In this document: one piece after another, positions 7,803 to 16,531 of the stretch
How the letters are laid out: each line of letters starts with the position of its first letter
How positions within the stretch are numbered: position 1 is the first letter of the stretch
Origin: Planctomycetota bacterium
GTDB taxonomy: Bacteria > Planctomycetota > UBA1135 > GCA-002686595
Reading direction: 5' to 3'
DNA length: 64,000 nucleotides
NCBI GenBank assembly: GCA_012960475.1
Contig: DUBE01000058.1
Span: 1 to 64,000 of the forward strand
Position numbers and translations under genes: made by a program
Notes under the pieces: model-generated
What the model was told of the DNA's origin: nothing
Database searches by the model: none
Seen by the model: the letters and a program-made list of their open reading frames with translations, nothing else

Positions 7803-8717
7803 GTGAAACGCGCGGTCGTCTTCTACAATCCCACTTCTGGCAAGAGCCAGGGTTCCCGCGCCGCCGAAGCCGTCTGCAGGGGGCTCGATTCAGCCCAGTG
7901 GGAGGTTTTGCAAGTGGCTACTGAGCGCGCAGGCCATGCCACAGAGCTGGCTGCCGATTGGGGCGCGCGTGTGGGCCTGATCGTGGTCGCGGGGGGGGAC
8001 GGAACCCTGCGGGAAGCGGCGCAGGGACTCATGCAGGCAGGCCATCACACTCCACTGGGAGTCATCCCCCAGGGTCACGGCAACGTGATCGCCCAGGAGT
8101 TCGGTGTGCCCCTGGAATTGGATGCTGCGGTGACGAGCCTTGGCCGTGGAGAAGCGCGGCAGGTAGATGTCTTACGCGTGAACGGCGAAGTAGTGCTGGC
8201 CATGGTGGGTCTTGGTTTGGATGCGCGCATTGTGCGTCGCATCGATTGGGCTCGGCATTGTTGGGGGCTGCGGGGCTGGTATCGGATTCACGGGGATTCG
8301 CTTTACATCGCAGTGGGCGTGACCGCCTTGCTCTCCTCTTACTCCACGCGCTTTCGGGTCACCTGCGATGGGAAGTCCGTGGGTTCCGGTTTTCGCCACG
8401 GGGCGGTTTCCAATACCCGCATGTATGGCAAGGGCATGTCTCTTACTCCCGGGGCGGACGCGAGCGATGGGTTGCTGGACTTCGCCCTGCGCCAGCGCTC
8501 GGGTTTTGCCTCGAGCTTCCAGACCCTGCTTTGTGCCAAGCGCATGATTGAAGCGCCCGACAGTTTGGTCACTGCGGGGCAGGGCAAGCGCATTTTGATC
8601 GTGGCCGAACGTGGCCTCTTGGAATGGCAGGCAGACGGTGACCCACGGCCTCCGGTGGAAAGGCTTGAAATCGAAGTGATCCCCGGGGCGTTTCAGCTTT
8701 GGGTGCCGCCTACTTGA
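7803..8717 (+). CDS. Diacylglycerol/lipid kinase family protein (YegS/BmrU-like)
   Basis: 304 aa from the GTG at 7803, which places MKRAVVFYNPTSGKSQG at the N-terminus as in the family. An in-frame TTG at 7773 would add ten residues. The catalytic NAD/DAG-kinase fold is shown by the first strand and NPTSGK loop, the nucleotide-binding VVAGGDGTLREA motif, and GVIPQGHGNVIAQEFG. A C-terminal beta domain follows, with KGMSLTPGADASDGLLDFA. Such enzymes phosphorylate diacylglycerol or related membrane lipids at the inner membrane. The last 8 bp overlap the end of the convergent TraB-family gene. Confidence 0.85.
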   Translation: MKRAVVFYNPTSGKSQGSRAAEAVCRGLDSAQWEVLQVATERAGHATELAADWGARVGLIVVAGGDGTLREAAQGLMQAGHHTPLGVIPQGHGNVIAQEFGVPLELDAAVTSLGRGEARQVDVLRVNGEVVLAMVGLGLDARIVRRIDWARHCWGLRGWYRIHGDSLYIAVGVTALLSSYSTRFRVTCDGKSVGSGFRHGAVSNTRMYGKGMSLTPGADASDGLLDFALRQRSGFASSFQTLLCAKRMIEAPDSLVTAGQGKRILIVAERGLLEWQADGDPRPPVERLEIEVIPGAFQLWVPPT

Positions 8718-10008
8718 GCATGGAATCGATGCTGCGGGCCAGGGCTCGGCGGGTCCAGTCCACTTGAGCCCGGGGCAGGCCCAGATCATCCAGGTCGACC
8801 CGCGCGGCCGTACGCCAAATGGTTTCTGTGCAGAGGAACCCTCTTGCCGCGAGGGCCGCTTGGAACTCCGACTGGTGAGCTGCCCCGTAGACGATGCCGA
8901 TTCGCAGAGGCGGCTCTTTCTGAGCAAGCAGCTCTTCCAGATCAGCAAGCACGATCTTGTTGCGCTGGTCCAGCAGGATTTCCATCAGATCTCCCAGCCC
9001 CGCAGCCTTGGACTGCAGCACCTGTTCCGCCCTGGCCAGTACCTCGATGGTCACCAGGCGCAGCATGGACTGGGCGGTTTTTGAAAGGGAGAACAGGCGC
9101 AGTATGTTGCCCGCAAGATCCGCCACAAAAGAGCTCCCGTCGAGGGCACTCAGCAATGCGGATTGATCGCCCACTTCACCATTCAGCCAACCCATCAGTT
9201 CCACCGCCGTGGCATCCGAGTTGCGCCAGGACGAACCCAGGTGACTCATTGCGTCGAGCTGGAAAACCAAACCGAGGGCTTGGGCCATGTCCTGTTGAAT
9301 GCCGCGTCTGTTTTGGATTTCCTCGATTTCGATGGGGGGCTGGTCGCTGAAAGCCAGATCCCGGGCCACGCCCTCACCAGCGGTTTTCTTGTCAGCACCC
9401 AGGGACAGCAGGCTAAAAGTTGCTTTTGCTCCTTTTTCGGCCGCCGGGTGGTGTTGGTAGATCAGGCCTGTACCCCAGAAGTCGATCAAGGCCGGATGTC
9501 CGTGACCCTTGCTGGGCAGCAGCCTGCTGAGTTGACCCAAGTCTGCGGGATAGTGGTGGTGTCGGAGGTGGAACTGCGCGATGGCGATGGCCGAGGCGCG
9601 CATGCGCCGGCGGGTGACGGCGATGGCGGCTTTTTCGCTGGACCTGTTCACTCCTTCAGCGTCCAGGGCGATGGGCATGCCTCCGACTCCCTCGAAGAGC
9701 ACTACATCACAGGCGTCGAGCTGCTTCTGCATACCTGAGTAAAAGGCAGCCTCGCCCACATGCATGGCGGCACATAGGGTGATGCGTGGTCCGCTGGGTT
9801 GGCCCTCCTTGTCGTGCTTTTGGAAGGAGCGCGCAGCCACCTGGAGGTGCACGAACGAGCCCTCTTCTACCAAGCGAATGAAGGGTGCGGATGGCGATTT
9901 GTCCTCGGAAGCCTTGGGCGCAGGAGTGTCCTGGGGGCATGCTTCGGTTTGGTGAACGACTAGCCCGAAGGCGAGCAACAGCAGGGGCAGGTGTTTTGCT
10001 TGCATCAT
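8710..10008 (-). CDS. TraB/GumN-family protein with an inserted GspG-like pseudopilin domain
   Basis: 432 aa from the first of two tandem ATGs, which gives a signal peptide (about residues 1-23). Residues 75-112 begin a TraB-family domain: TLCAAMHVGEAAFYSG then VVLFEGVG. Its second half lies at about 225-415, with IVYGAAHQSEFQAAL carrying the second conserved GxxH. Between them, residues about 132-222 look like the C-terminal domain of a type II secretion major pseudopilin (GspG): an amphipathic helix, HYPADLGQL, LIDFWGTGLIYQ, then SLGADKKTAGEG, the segment that forms the calcium-binding loop in GspG. It lies 137 bp downstream of oppF on the same strand. TraB proteins are proposed metalloprotease-like enzymes; the role here is unknown. 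Confidence 0.7.
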   Translation of the reverse strand: MMQAKHLPLLLLAFGLVVHQTEACPQDTPAPKASEDKSPSAPFIRLVEEGSFVHLQVAARSFQKHDKEGQPSGPRITLCAAMHVGEAAFYSGMQKQLDACDVVLFEGVGGMPIALDAEGVNRSSEKAAIAVTRRRMRASAIAIAQFHLRHHHYPADLGQLSRLLPSKGHGHPALIDFWGTGLIYQHHPAAEKGAKATFSLLSLGADKKTAGEGVARDLAFSDQPPIEIEEIQNRRGIQQDMAQALGLVFQLDAMSHLGSSWRNSDATAVELMGWLNGEVGDQSALLSALDGSSFVADLAGNILRLFSLSKTAQSMLRLVTIEVLARAEQVLQSKAAGLGDLMEILLDQRNKIVLADLEELLAQKEPPLRIGIVYGAAHQSEFQAALAARGFLCTETIWRTAARVDLDDLGLPRAQVDWTRRALARSIDSMLK

Positions 10009-10145
10009 GGTGGGGCGCCCGTGAACGCGGGCTTGAGTATGCCACGGATCCATGGGCTTGGGCACCTCTGCTTGCGGGGAGGCCTTCCCATCGGTTGCTC
10101 CACCCCTCGCTGGCCGGAGTTGTTTGTCCCCTTGGCCGCGCCAAT

Positions 10146-11129
10146 TCAATCCAAATGACACGCCCGACTGCGCTGTCCCTCGTGCACCAGAGCGGGGACT
10201 TCTCGGCTGCAGCGGTCCCCGGACACATCGCCTACCTGATGACAGCGGGGGTGGAAGGGGCAGCCCGAGGGGGGCGTGAGGGGCGAGGGCACATCGCCTC
10301 CAAGGACTATGCGCTCGCGGGTGCGCTCTACTTCGGGATCGGGGTAGGGCACCGCGGAGAGCAGTGCTTTGGTGTAGGGGTGGGCGGGGTTTTTGAAGAG
10401 CTCATCCCGGGGTGCCTCTTCCACCAATCGACCGAGGTACATGACAGCGATGCGTTCGCACAGATGACGTACCACCGCAAGGTCGTGCGCGATGAACAAG
10501 TAGGCCAGATCAAAGCGTTCGCGCAATTCGCTCAATAGATTCACGATTTGGGCTTGGATCGACACATCCAGGGCGCTGACCGGTTCGTCGCAGACGATCA
10601 GGTCTGGCTCACCGGCAAGCGCCCGGGCGATGCCGATCCGCTGCCTTTGGCCGCCGGAGAACTCATGGGGATAGCGCTGTACATGGCGCGGATTCAGGCC
10701 TACCGCTTCGAGCAGAGCGAGAACCCTCAGGCGTCGTTCTCGGGGGCGGCCCAGGCCAAAGAGCTTGAGAGGTTCGTTCAGGATTTGAGCCACGGTCTGG
10801 CGCGGGTCCAGGGAGGCATAGGGGTCCTGGAAGATCATCTGGATCTTGCGCCGGTAGGGCAGCCATTCCCGCCGGGAGAGGGAGGTGAGTTCTACCCCCT
10901 CATAGCGCACGCTGCCGCTTGTGGCTGGGTGCAGGCCGACGATGGTCCGAGCGCAGGTGCTCTTGCCGCACCCGGATTCGCCCACCAGGCCCAGGCTGCC
11001 TCCTTTCTCGATCTGGAAGGACACCCCGTCCACTGCCCGTAGAAACTGCTCTGGCTTGCCGAATATTGTGCGCGGGCCCACAGGAAAGTGCTTGGTCAGG
11101 TCTTGGACCTTGAGCAGGGGCTGGCTCAT
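10146..11129 (-). CDS. oppF: Peptide/nickel-type ABC importer ATPase, OppF/DppF-like (operon 1)
   Basis: 327 aa. Walker A GESGCGKS at 50-57, signature FSGGQRQRIGIARAL, Walker B LIVCDEP and D-loop SALD are intact. The C-terminus has the oligopeptide-transporter tail with HPYTKALLSAVP and a late Cys-rich stretch (GCPFHPRC, CSREVP, RACH), which in this subfamily can bind an Fe-S cluster. The ATG overlaps the oppD stop by 4 nt. It powers import together with OppD. It is the last gene of the five-gene minus-strand operon. Confidence 0.88.
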   Translation of the reverse strand: MSQPLLKVQDLTKHFPVGPRTIFGKPEQFLRAVDGVSFQIEKGGSLGLVGESGCGKSTCARTIVGLHPATSGSVRYEGVELTSLSRREWLPYRRKIQMIFQDPYASLDPRQTVAQILNEPLKLFGLGRPRERRLRVLALLEAVGLNPRHVQRYPHEFSGGQRQRIGIARALAGEPDLIVCDEPVSALDVSIQAQIVNLLSELRERFDLAYLFIAHDLAVVRHLCERIAVMYLGRLVEEAPRDELFKNPAHPYTKALLSAVPYPDPEVERTRERIVLGGDVPSPLTPPSGCPFHPRCHQVGDVSGDRCSREVPALVHEGQRSRACHLD

Positions 11130-12121
11130 GAGCTGGCCTCTCTGCTGGCGCGGGGGCTGGCAATGGGGCAGGCGTTGCGGCTCTGGGGGGAGCCACTGCT
11201 CAAAAGGTCAGGCTGGGTCAAGAGGCACTCCGGTTGGACCTCTGGGCAGCGCGGGGCGAAGGCGCAACCGGGGGGCATCTCTGCCAGATCCGGAGGGCTG
11301 CCTGGAATGGAAGACAACTCACAACTGGTGTCCGAATCCAGGCGCGGGACGCTGGAGAGCAGACCCTTGGTGTAGGGGTGCACCGGTGAGTTGAAGATGT
11401 CCTGGGTCGGGCCCTCCTCCACGATGCGCCCCGCGTACATCACCGCCACCCGATCAGCGCTGCCCGCAACGACTCCCAGATCATGGGTCACCAGAATGAT
11501 CGCGGTCCCGTGTTGCTTTTGGACCTCGGCCATCAATTCCAGGATCTGCGCTTGGATGGTCACATCCAGGGCGGTGGTGGGTTCGTCCGCCAGCAGCAGG
11601 CGCGGTTCACACAAGAGCCCCATGGCGATCATTACCCGCTGGCGCATGCCCCCGGACAATTCGTGGGGATACTGGGCCAGTCGCTTTTCGGGTTCCGCCA
11701 GGCCTACTTCCCCAAGGGCAGCGGCGGATTGGCGTAATGCTTGCGCGTACTTCATGCCCTTGTGCAACTCAAGCACCTCGGTCAACTGCCGTCCGATGGT
11801 CAGGAGAGGATTCAAGGAGGTCATGGGGTCTTGAAAGATCATCGCGATGCGGTTGCCGCGGATCTTGCGCAGGTCGGGTTCGGACAGTTTGGTGATTTCC
11901 TGGCCGTCAAAGTGCACCACGCCGCTCATGACCCCTGGAGGGGAGGGAATCAGACCCAGCAGGGCCAGGTTTGTAACGCTCTTGCCAGATCCCGACTCGC
12001 CAACCAGACCCAGGGTTTCGCCCTCCTCCATTTCGAAAGAGACTCCATCGACTGCGCGCACGACTCCGTCGTGGGTTTCAAATCGTACGGCCAGATCTTT
12101 GACGGAAAGCAGCGGCATCAT
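11126..12121 (-). CDS. oppD: Peptide/nickel-type ABC importer ATPase, OppD/DppD-like (operon 1)
   Basis: 331 aa from the ATG at 12121, which overlaps the oppC stop (ATGA); the frame stays open further upstream only as a shadow of oppC. Walker A GESGSGKS at 41-48, signature LSGGMRQRV, Walker B LLLADEP and the C-terminal HPYTKGLLSSVPRLD oligopeptide-transporter region are present. Late Cys residues (GCAFAPRC, PECLLT, RNACP) again match the Fe-S-capable C-terminal tail of this family. It acts as a heterodimer with the OppF-like ATPase. Confidence 0.88.
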   Translation of the reverse strand: MMPLLSVKDLAVRFETHDGVVRAVDGVSFEMEEGETLGLVGESGSGKSVTNLALLGLIPSPPGVMSGVVHFDGQEITKLSEPDLRKIRGNRIAMIFQDPMTSLNPLLTIGRQLTEVLELHKGMKYAQALRQSAAALGEVGLAEPEKRLAQYPHELSGGMRQRVMIAMGLLCEPRLLLADEPTTALDVTIQAQILELMAEVQKQHGTAIILVTHDLGVVAGSADRVAVMYAGRIVEEGPTQDIFNSPVHPYTKGLLSSVPRLDSDTSCELSSIPGSPPDLAEMPPGCAFAPRCPEVQPECLLTQPDLLSSGSPQSRNACPIASPRASREASS

Positions 12122-13245
12122 TCCTTGCCCCGCATTTTTGGGTCGAGGGCGTCGCGCAGGCCATCGCCCAGCACATTCAATGCCAGTAGGGTTGAGCCCA
12201 TGGCCAGGGCCGGGAAGACCACCACCCACCAGTGAATACGCAATGGGTTGATGGCGCTGGTGCCATCTACGGCTATCAGGCCCCAGGAAACCCGAGGCGG
12301 TTCGACGCCCAGGCCGAGAAATGACAAGAATGCTTCGAAGAGCATCACCGCAGGTATGGTCAGGGTCAGGTAGACGATCACCACGCTGAGTACATTGGGC
12401 ACGATGTGGCGACCTAGGATGTGGAGTGTGGAGGCACCCATGACCCGCGCCGCTTGCACAAACTCGGTGTGCTTGAGGCTTAGAACCTGCCCGCGCACTA
12501 CCCGTGCCATGGTCAGCCAATAGACTGCGCCGATTACCAGATAGAAGACTTTTTCCCGGTCGAGGCCCCATTCCTCTTCAAGTACCTGCCGGTGGTCTCC
12601 GATCAGGGTGATCAAGAAGATGACCACAAAGATGAAGGGGATGGAATAGAGAATATCCACAATGCGCATCATCAGGTTGTCGATGCGACCCCCCGCGAGC
12701 CCCGAGAAGGAGCCATAGAAGACCCCGATCAGAAGGGAACAAAGGGCCGCTGCCAAAGACACCAGGATCGAAGTTCGCGAACCCCAGACAATGCGTGACA
12801 GCAGATCCCGACCCAGGTGATCCGTGCCCAGCCAGTGCCCGGTTTGCCAGGAGCCAAAGATCCCCCGACGCAGAGAAATCAGGCCGTGGTCCATGCCAGA
12901 CAGTTCCCAGTAGTCCTTTTCAATCTCCCGCGTGATCGTCGTCGAATCCGCCTGGGGGTCCAGAGTTGCGAGGTAGTTGCTGTCGCCTCCGTCCAAGGTC
13001 GGCGCTGAGAGGGTGATGTCCAGGTTGGAGCGTACCGGAGAGCGCAGAGGCAGGAGTGGTGCCAGGAAAGACAATAGCCCAAAGCCAATCAAGAAGACCA
13101 GCGCGTACCAGGAGGGCCGGTTGCGACGCAATCGGCGGCTCGCGTCCTGCCAGAGGCTGATGCCTTTGTGCTCCCGGGCTTCCCGTAGCAGCCGTTCGGC
13201 GTCGGCTTCGTCCAGATCGAAGCGTTTGCTCTTCGAAGCGCTCAT
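12118..13245 (-). CDS. oppC: Peptide ABC importer permease, OppC/DppC-like (operon 1)
   Basis: 375 aa from the ATG at 13245, overlapping the oppB stop by 4 nt; longer readings are out of register with the family. The N-terminal cytosolic region leads into TM1 (about 47-68). After an extended periplasmic segment comes the family hallmark HWLGTDHLGRDLLSRIVWG, then five TM segments and the EAA loop (VMGASTLHILGRHIVPNVL). The end DALDPKMRGKE is typical. The periplasmic segment after TM1 is about 90 residues, moderately longer than usual. Confidence 0.88.
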   Translation of the reverse strand: MSASKSKRFDLDEADAERLLREAREHKGISLWQDASRRLRRNRPSWYALVFLIGFGLLSFLAPLLPLRSPVRSNLDITLSAPTLDGGDSNYLATLDPQADSTTITREIEKDYWELSGMDHGLISLRRGIFGSWQTGHWLGTDHLGRDLLSRIVWGSRTSILVSLAAALCSLLIGVFYGSFSGLAGGRIDNLMMRIVDILYSIPFIFVVIFLITLIGDHRQVLEEEWGLDREKVFYLVIGAVYWLTMARVVRGQVLSLKHTEFVQAARVMGASTLHILGRHIVPNVLSVVIVYLTLTIPAVMLFEAFLSFLGLGVEPPRVSWGLIAVDGTSAINPLRIHWWVVVFPALAMGSTLLALNVLGDGLRDALDPKMRGKE

Positions 13246-14222
13246 GCTTCTTCCGCCAGATCGATGCGAGGATCGAGCAGGGTGTAGGCCAGATCTACAA
13301 CCGTGTTGAGTGTGTAGACCAGCACCGTGTAGAGAATGGTGACTCCCATGGCCAGGGTGTAGTCCCGGTTGGAGGCGCTGTTCACAAAGTGGGAGCCGAG
13401 TCCGGGGATGAAGAAAATCCGTTCGATCACCAGGCTCCCGGTCAAGATGCCCGCGGTGGCGGGTCCGAGGTAGCTGACTACCGGCAAGAGCCCGCCCTTG
13501 AGGGCGTGCCGCAGGACCACCGTGCGTGGGGAGAGTCCTTTGGCCTGGGCCGTGCGAATGTGGTCCTGGGATAGAGCCTCCAACATGCCGGTTCTGGTCA
13601 AGCGCGCCACATAGGCTGCGTAGACCAGCCCCAGGCAAAAGCCCGGCAGCAGCATCTCTTTGGTGGAACCCCAACCCGCCACGGGCAAGAGCGGAATCAA
13701 GAACACAAACAGGATGATCAAAAAGCCCGCGATCACAAAGTTTGGCAAGGCGATGCCGCCTGTGGCCGCCAAACGCAGGGCGAGGTCCAAGCCTGATCCC
13801 CGGCGCAGAGCCGAGGCTATACCCGTGGATACTCCCAGGGCCAGGGCCCACATCATGGACACCACCCCAAGCAGGGCGCTGATGGGCAGGGCCTGGCCAA
13901 TGATGTCGTTGACTGTGAAATCCCGGTAGCGGAAGGATGGGCCAAAGTCTCCGGACAGCACGCCGCCCCAGAGCTTCTTCCCCGAACCGCCCAGGCCCCG
14001 CTCGTCCAAGTTGAAGGGACCCGTGTAGTGCAAGAACTGCTTCCAAAGGGGCCAGTCCAGGTGATAGCGCGCTTGGATGTTGGCTTCGATAGCGGGCTCA
14101 AGGGCGCGTTCCGTGTCGAAGGGGCCGCCCTTGACGTTCTTCATCAAGAAGAACGAGACGCTCATGACCACCGCCATGGTGACCACGAACCACATGAGGC
14201 GCCGGAAGAGGAAGCGAATCAC
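13242..14222 (-). CDS. oppB: Peptide ABC importer permease, OppB/DppB-like (operon 1)
   Basis: 326 aa with a GTG start overlapping the oppA stop (GTGA). Six TM segments are visible. The N-terminus MIRFLFRRLMWFVVTMAV is the usual first helix. The EAA loop reads AKGLSPRTVVLRHALKGGL, and the last part has FFIPGLGSHFVNSASNRDY and LLDPRIDL, standard for OppB/DppB. It forms the membrane channel with OppC. Length is normal for the family, unlike its counterpart in the second operon. Confidence 0.9.
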   Translation of the reverse strand: MIRFLFRRLMWFVVTMAVVMSVSFFLMKNVKGGPFDTERALEPAIEANIQARYHLDWPLWKQFLHYTGPFNLDERGLGGSGKKLWGGVLSGDFGPSFRYRDFTVNDIIGQALPISALLGVVSMMWALALGVSTGIASALRRGSGLDLALRLAATGGIALPNFVIAGFLIILFVFLIPLLPVAGWGSTKEMLLPGFCLGLVYAAYVARLTRTGMLEALSQDHIRTAQAKGLSPRTVVLRHALKGGLLPVVSYLGPATAGILTGSLVIERIFFIPGLGSHFVNSASNRDYTLAMGVTILYTVLVYTLNTVVDLAYTLLDPRIDLAEEA

Positions 14223-16336
14223 TGTTGCCCTCTGGCTGCCTGTTGGGCTGGGCTGTAAAGGCCATCCTTGGGACCATGGGGATCCACGAACTGGAATTCT
14301 TGGGGGTAGTTGGCGCGCTTCTGGGCCAGTTCCTCGTCATCCATCCAGTACCAGAACTTGGGGAAGTGCTCGTCGAGCACGTTTTCCGAGTTGCCCCCCA
14401 AGCGTGGGGCGGTCAGGTTCTGGGTCACATAGTAATAGATCGGCAAGATCGGCATTTCCTCTAGCAGGATAGCCTCGGCCTCGCCCAACAGCTCCAGCCG
14501 TCGAGCCGCGTCCAGCTCGCTCGCCGCCGCGGCCACCAGAGCATCGTACTTGGGGTTGCCCCAGCCGGTCTTGTTGTTCTCGCCGCCGGTGACGAACATG
14601 TCGATGAAGGTATTGGGGTCCGAGTAGTCCCCGATCCAAGCAGAGCGCGAGACCTGGAAGCGCAGGTTCTGCTGGGTGTCCAGATAGACCTTCCACTCCT
14701 CGTTGCGCAGCTTGGTGCGGATGCCTAATTCGTCCTGCCAAGCGAGGGCGATGACCTGAGCGATGCTGGAGTGGGCTTCGGAAGTGTTGTAGTGGATTTC
14801 CACCGGGGGAAAGCCCTTGCCGTCAGGATAGCCCGCGGCGGCAAAGAGTGCTCGGGCTTCATCCGCGCTGCCCAACTTCATAGAAGGGGGCGTGTAGGTT
14901 CCGATGCCCGGGGGGGTCAAGCTGCTGGCGGGTACTTGACCCATCTTCATCACGTTGTCGCAGATCGCTTTACGTGGAATGACCATGGACAAGGCTTGCC
15001 TGACGCGCAGATCGTCATAGGGGGGCTGGTGCACGTTGACCCGATAGAAGTAAGTGCCCAGGTAGGGGGTGGGCTGAAAGTCTTCGCGGCCCCAAAGTTC
15101 CTGGACCACGTTGGTGTTGACCCGGTCGATGGCGTCGCAGCCACCGGTCAGGTACAGGTTCAACATGGTGGAGTCCTGTTCGATGGCCAGGATGTCGATC
15201 GAGTTCATTGCCACATGGTCCGCATCCCAATAGGTCTCGTTCTTGACCAGTCGAATGCGGTCATTGACCCGTCTTTCCAGCAGCCGGAAGGGTCCATTGG
15301 TGACGATGTTACTTGCGCGCAGCCACTCAATTTCCCAGCGGTCGGGCCAGCGCTCTTGAGCTTCTTCCAGGTTGCGCCGATTGACCGGAAAAGTGGGATA
15401 GAATCCCGTCAGATCCAGAAAGAAGGGTGTTGGGGAATTGAGGGTGACCTTGAGTGTGTGGCTCCCTTCTCTCCAGATCTTGAGGTGCCTGGTGTCCGCC
15501 ACCTCTCGGCGGTAGGTTGGACCATCCAGCAATGCGCCGCTCTTGTGGGCGGCCTTCCAATCCGTTTCTGTGAGAGCGCCCTTCAGAAGCCAGCCGCTGT
15601 CTTCATCATTCTTGAGGCCGTAGCAACGTGGTAGGAGGGCGGCGGCCTCGGTGGGGGCCTTTGGGTTGCCTTCCAGATTCGTGATTGCGAAGGGCAGGGT
15701 CCAGGAACGGGTGTTCAGATGCACGGTTGCAGGATCCGCTGGATCGGCTGGTAGTTCCACCCTGACTGGGCCGCTCTCGTGTTCCAGGACATAGCCATGC
15801 AGGCCTATTTGAATACGGCCATCGCTCATGCGCTGATACCAAAGGCCGCCCGCCGGATCTGCTGTAAAGGAGCGGTCTTCTGGTTGGCGTGTGTATTGGC
15901 GTGCGCCGCGCACATACCACAATTGATAGGCGTAGTAGGCGGCGGTGTCCGGGTGCAAGAACCGGCGCCAGGAAAAAACCCAGTCCTCGGCGGTCAGATC
16001 ATCTCCGTTGGTCCACTTGGCTCCTTGGCGGATATGGAAGGTCCAGGTCAAGCCGTCTTCGCTGACTTCCCAACTCTGTGCGCCGCCGGGCAAGGGCTCG
16101 AGGGTCTCGGGATGTTTGACGATCAGGCCCTCGAAAATCGCCCGCAGCACGCGTCCCTCGGGCACTCCTGTCACCGTGGCCGGGTCGAGGGTTTGCACCT
16201 CGCTGCCGTTGTTCATCACATAGTCCGCAGTCTCCAGGCGCGCCCCTCGGGTAAGGGCCAGGGCGCTCGCCAGCACCAGAGCCAGGAGCAGGGCGGCCAG
16301 GGTCTGACGGGGGGGCAGGCTGGAGATCAGGGACAT
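14219..16336 (-). CDS. oppA: Peptide ABC importer substrate-binding protein, OppA/DppA-like (operon 1)
   Basis: 705 aa. I placed the start at 16336 because a TANNNT box lies 10 nt before it. An in-frame ATG at 16366 would add ten residues ahead of the hydrophobic signal/anchor (TLAALLLALVLASALA). The body is SBP_bac_5: QTLDPATVTGVPEGRVLRAIFEGL at the N-terminus, then FHIRQGAKWTNGDDLTAEDW, PFFLDL and a C-terminal lobe ending with PILPIYYYV. At about 700 aa it is longer than the roughly 540 of E. coli OppA, with an insertion around residues 140-260. It is the first gene of the oppABCDF-like operon. Confidence 0.87.
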   Translation of the reverse strand: MSLISSLPPRQTLAALLLALVLASALALTRGARLETADYVMNNGSEVQTLDPATVTGVPEGRVLRAIFEGLIVKHPETLEPLPGGAQSWEVSEDGLTWTFHIRQGAKWTNGDDLTAEDWVFSWRRFLHPDTAAYYAYQLWYVRGARQYTRQPEDRSFTADPAGGLWYQRMSDGRIQIGLHGYVLEHESGPVRVELPADPADPATVHLNTRSWTLPFAITNLEGNPKAPTEAAALLPRCYGLKNDEDSGWLLKGALTETDWKAAHKSGALLDGPTYRREVADTRHLKIWREGSHTLKVTLNSPTPFFLDLTGFYPTFPVNRRNLEEAQERWPDRWEIEWLRASNIVTNGPFRLLERRVNDRIRLVKNETYWDADHVAMNSIDILAIEQDSTMLNLYLTGGCDAIDRVNTNVVQELWGREDFQPTPYLGTYFYRVNVHQPPYDDLRVRQALSMVIPRKAICDNVMKMGQVPASSLTPPGIGTYTPPSMKLGSADEARALFAAAGYPDGKGFPPVEIHYNTSEAHSSIAQVIALAWQDELGIRTKLRNEEWKVYLDTQQNLRFQVSRSAWIGDYSDPNTFIDMFVTGGENNKTGWGNPKYDALVAAAASELDAARRLELLGEAEAILLEEMPILPIYYYVTQNLTAPRLGGNSENVLDEHFPKFWYWMDDEELAQKRANYPQEFQFVDPHGPKDGLYSPAQQAARGQQ

Positions 16337-16346
16337 AGACGCAAGG

Positions 16347-16352
16347 ACCCTA
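16347..16352 (-). promoter_or_regulatory. -10-like box TAGGGT before operon 1
   Basis: On the minus strand TAGGGT ends 10 nt before the oppA ATG at 16336. It supports that start over the upstream ATG at 16366. Confidence 0.35.
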
Positions 16353-16470
16353 CGGGAGCCGTCCATGTGGGTTCAAGCCCCTTGCCGGGGGCTTCCTGCA
16401 CTTGACGATGAGCGCCGAGGCCGGATACCCTGCGGGTTCTTCTTGAGCCCCTTGCGGCGCCCCAGGAAGG

Positions 16471-16496
16471 GGTGTCCGCCCCTTCTGCCGGACACC
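16471..16496. promoter_or_regulatory. 8-bp inverted repeat in the divergent opp-opp promoter region
   Basis: GGTGTCCG (16471-16478) and CGGACACC (16489-16496) are perfect inverted repeats separated by 10 nt. They sit between the two peptide-transport operons, ending 35 nt before the start of the plus-strand operon. The arm length and spacing fit a dimeric regulator site. No regulator gene is adjacent. Confidence 0.45.
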
Positions 16497-16531
16497 GCTC
16501 GCTCACTTCCGGAGACCTTTGATCTAAACCC

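Noticed and set aside
12122..14046. Longer minus-strand frames extending oppD and oppC upstream
   Set aside because: The additional N-terminal sequence is a shadow of the neighbouring permease gene; family start positions and ATGA overlaps fix the true starts at 12121 and 13245.
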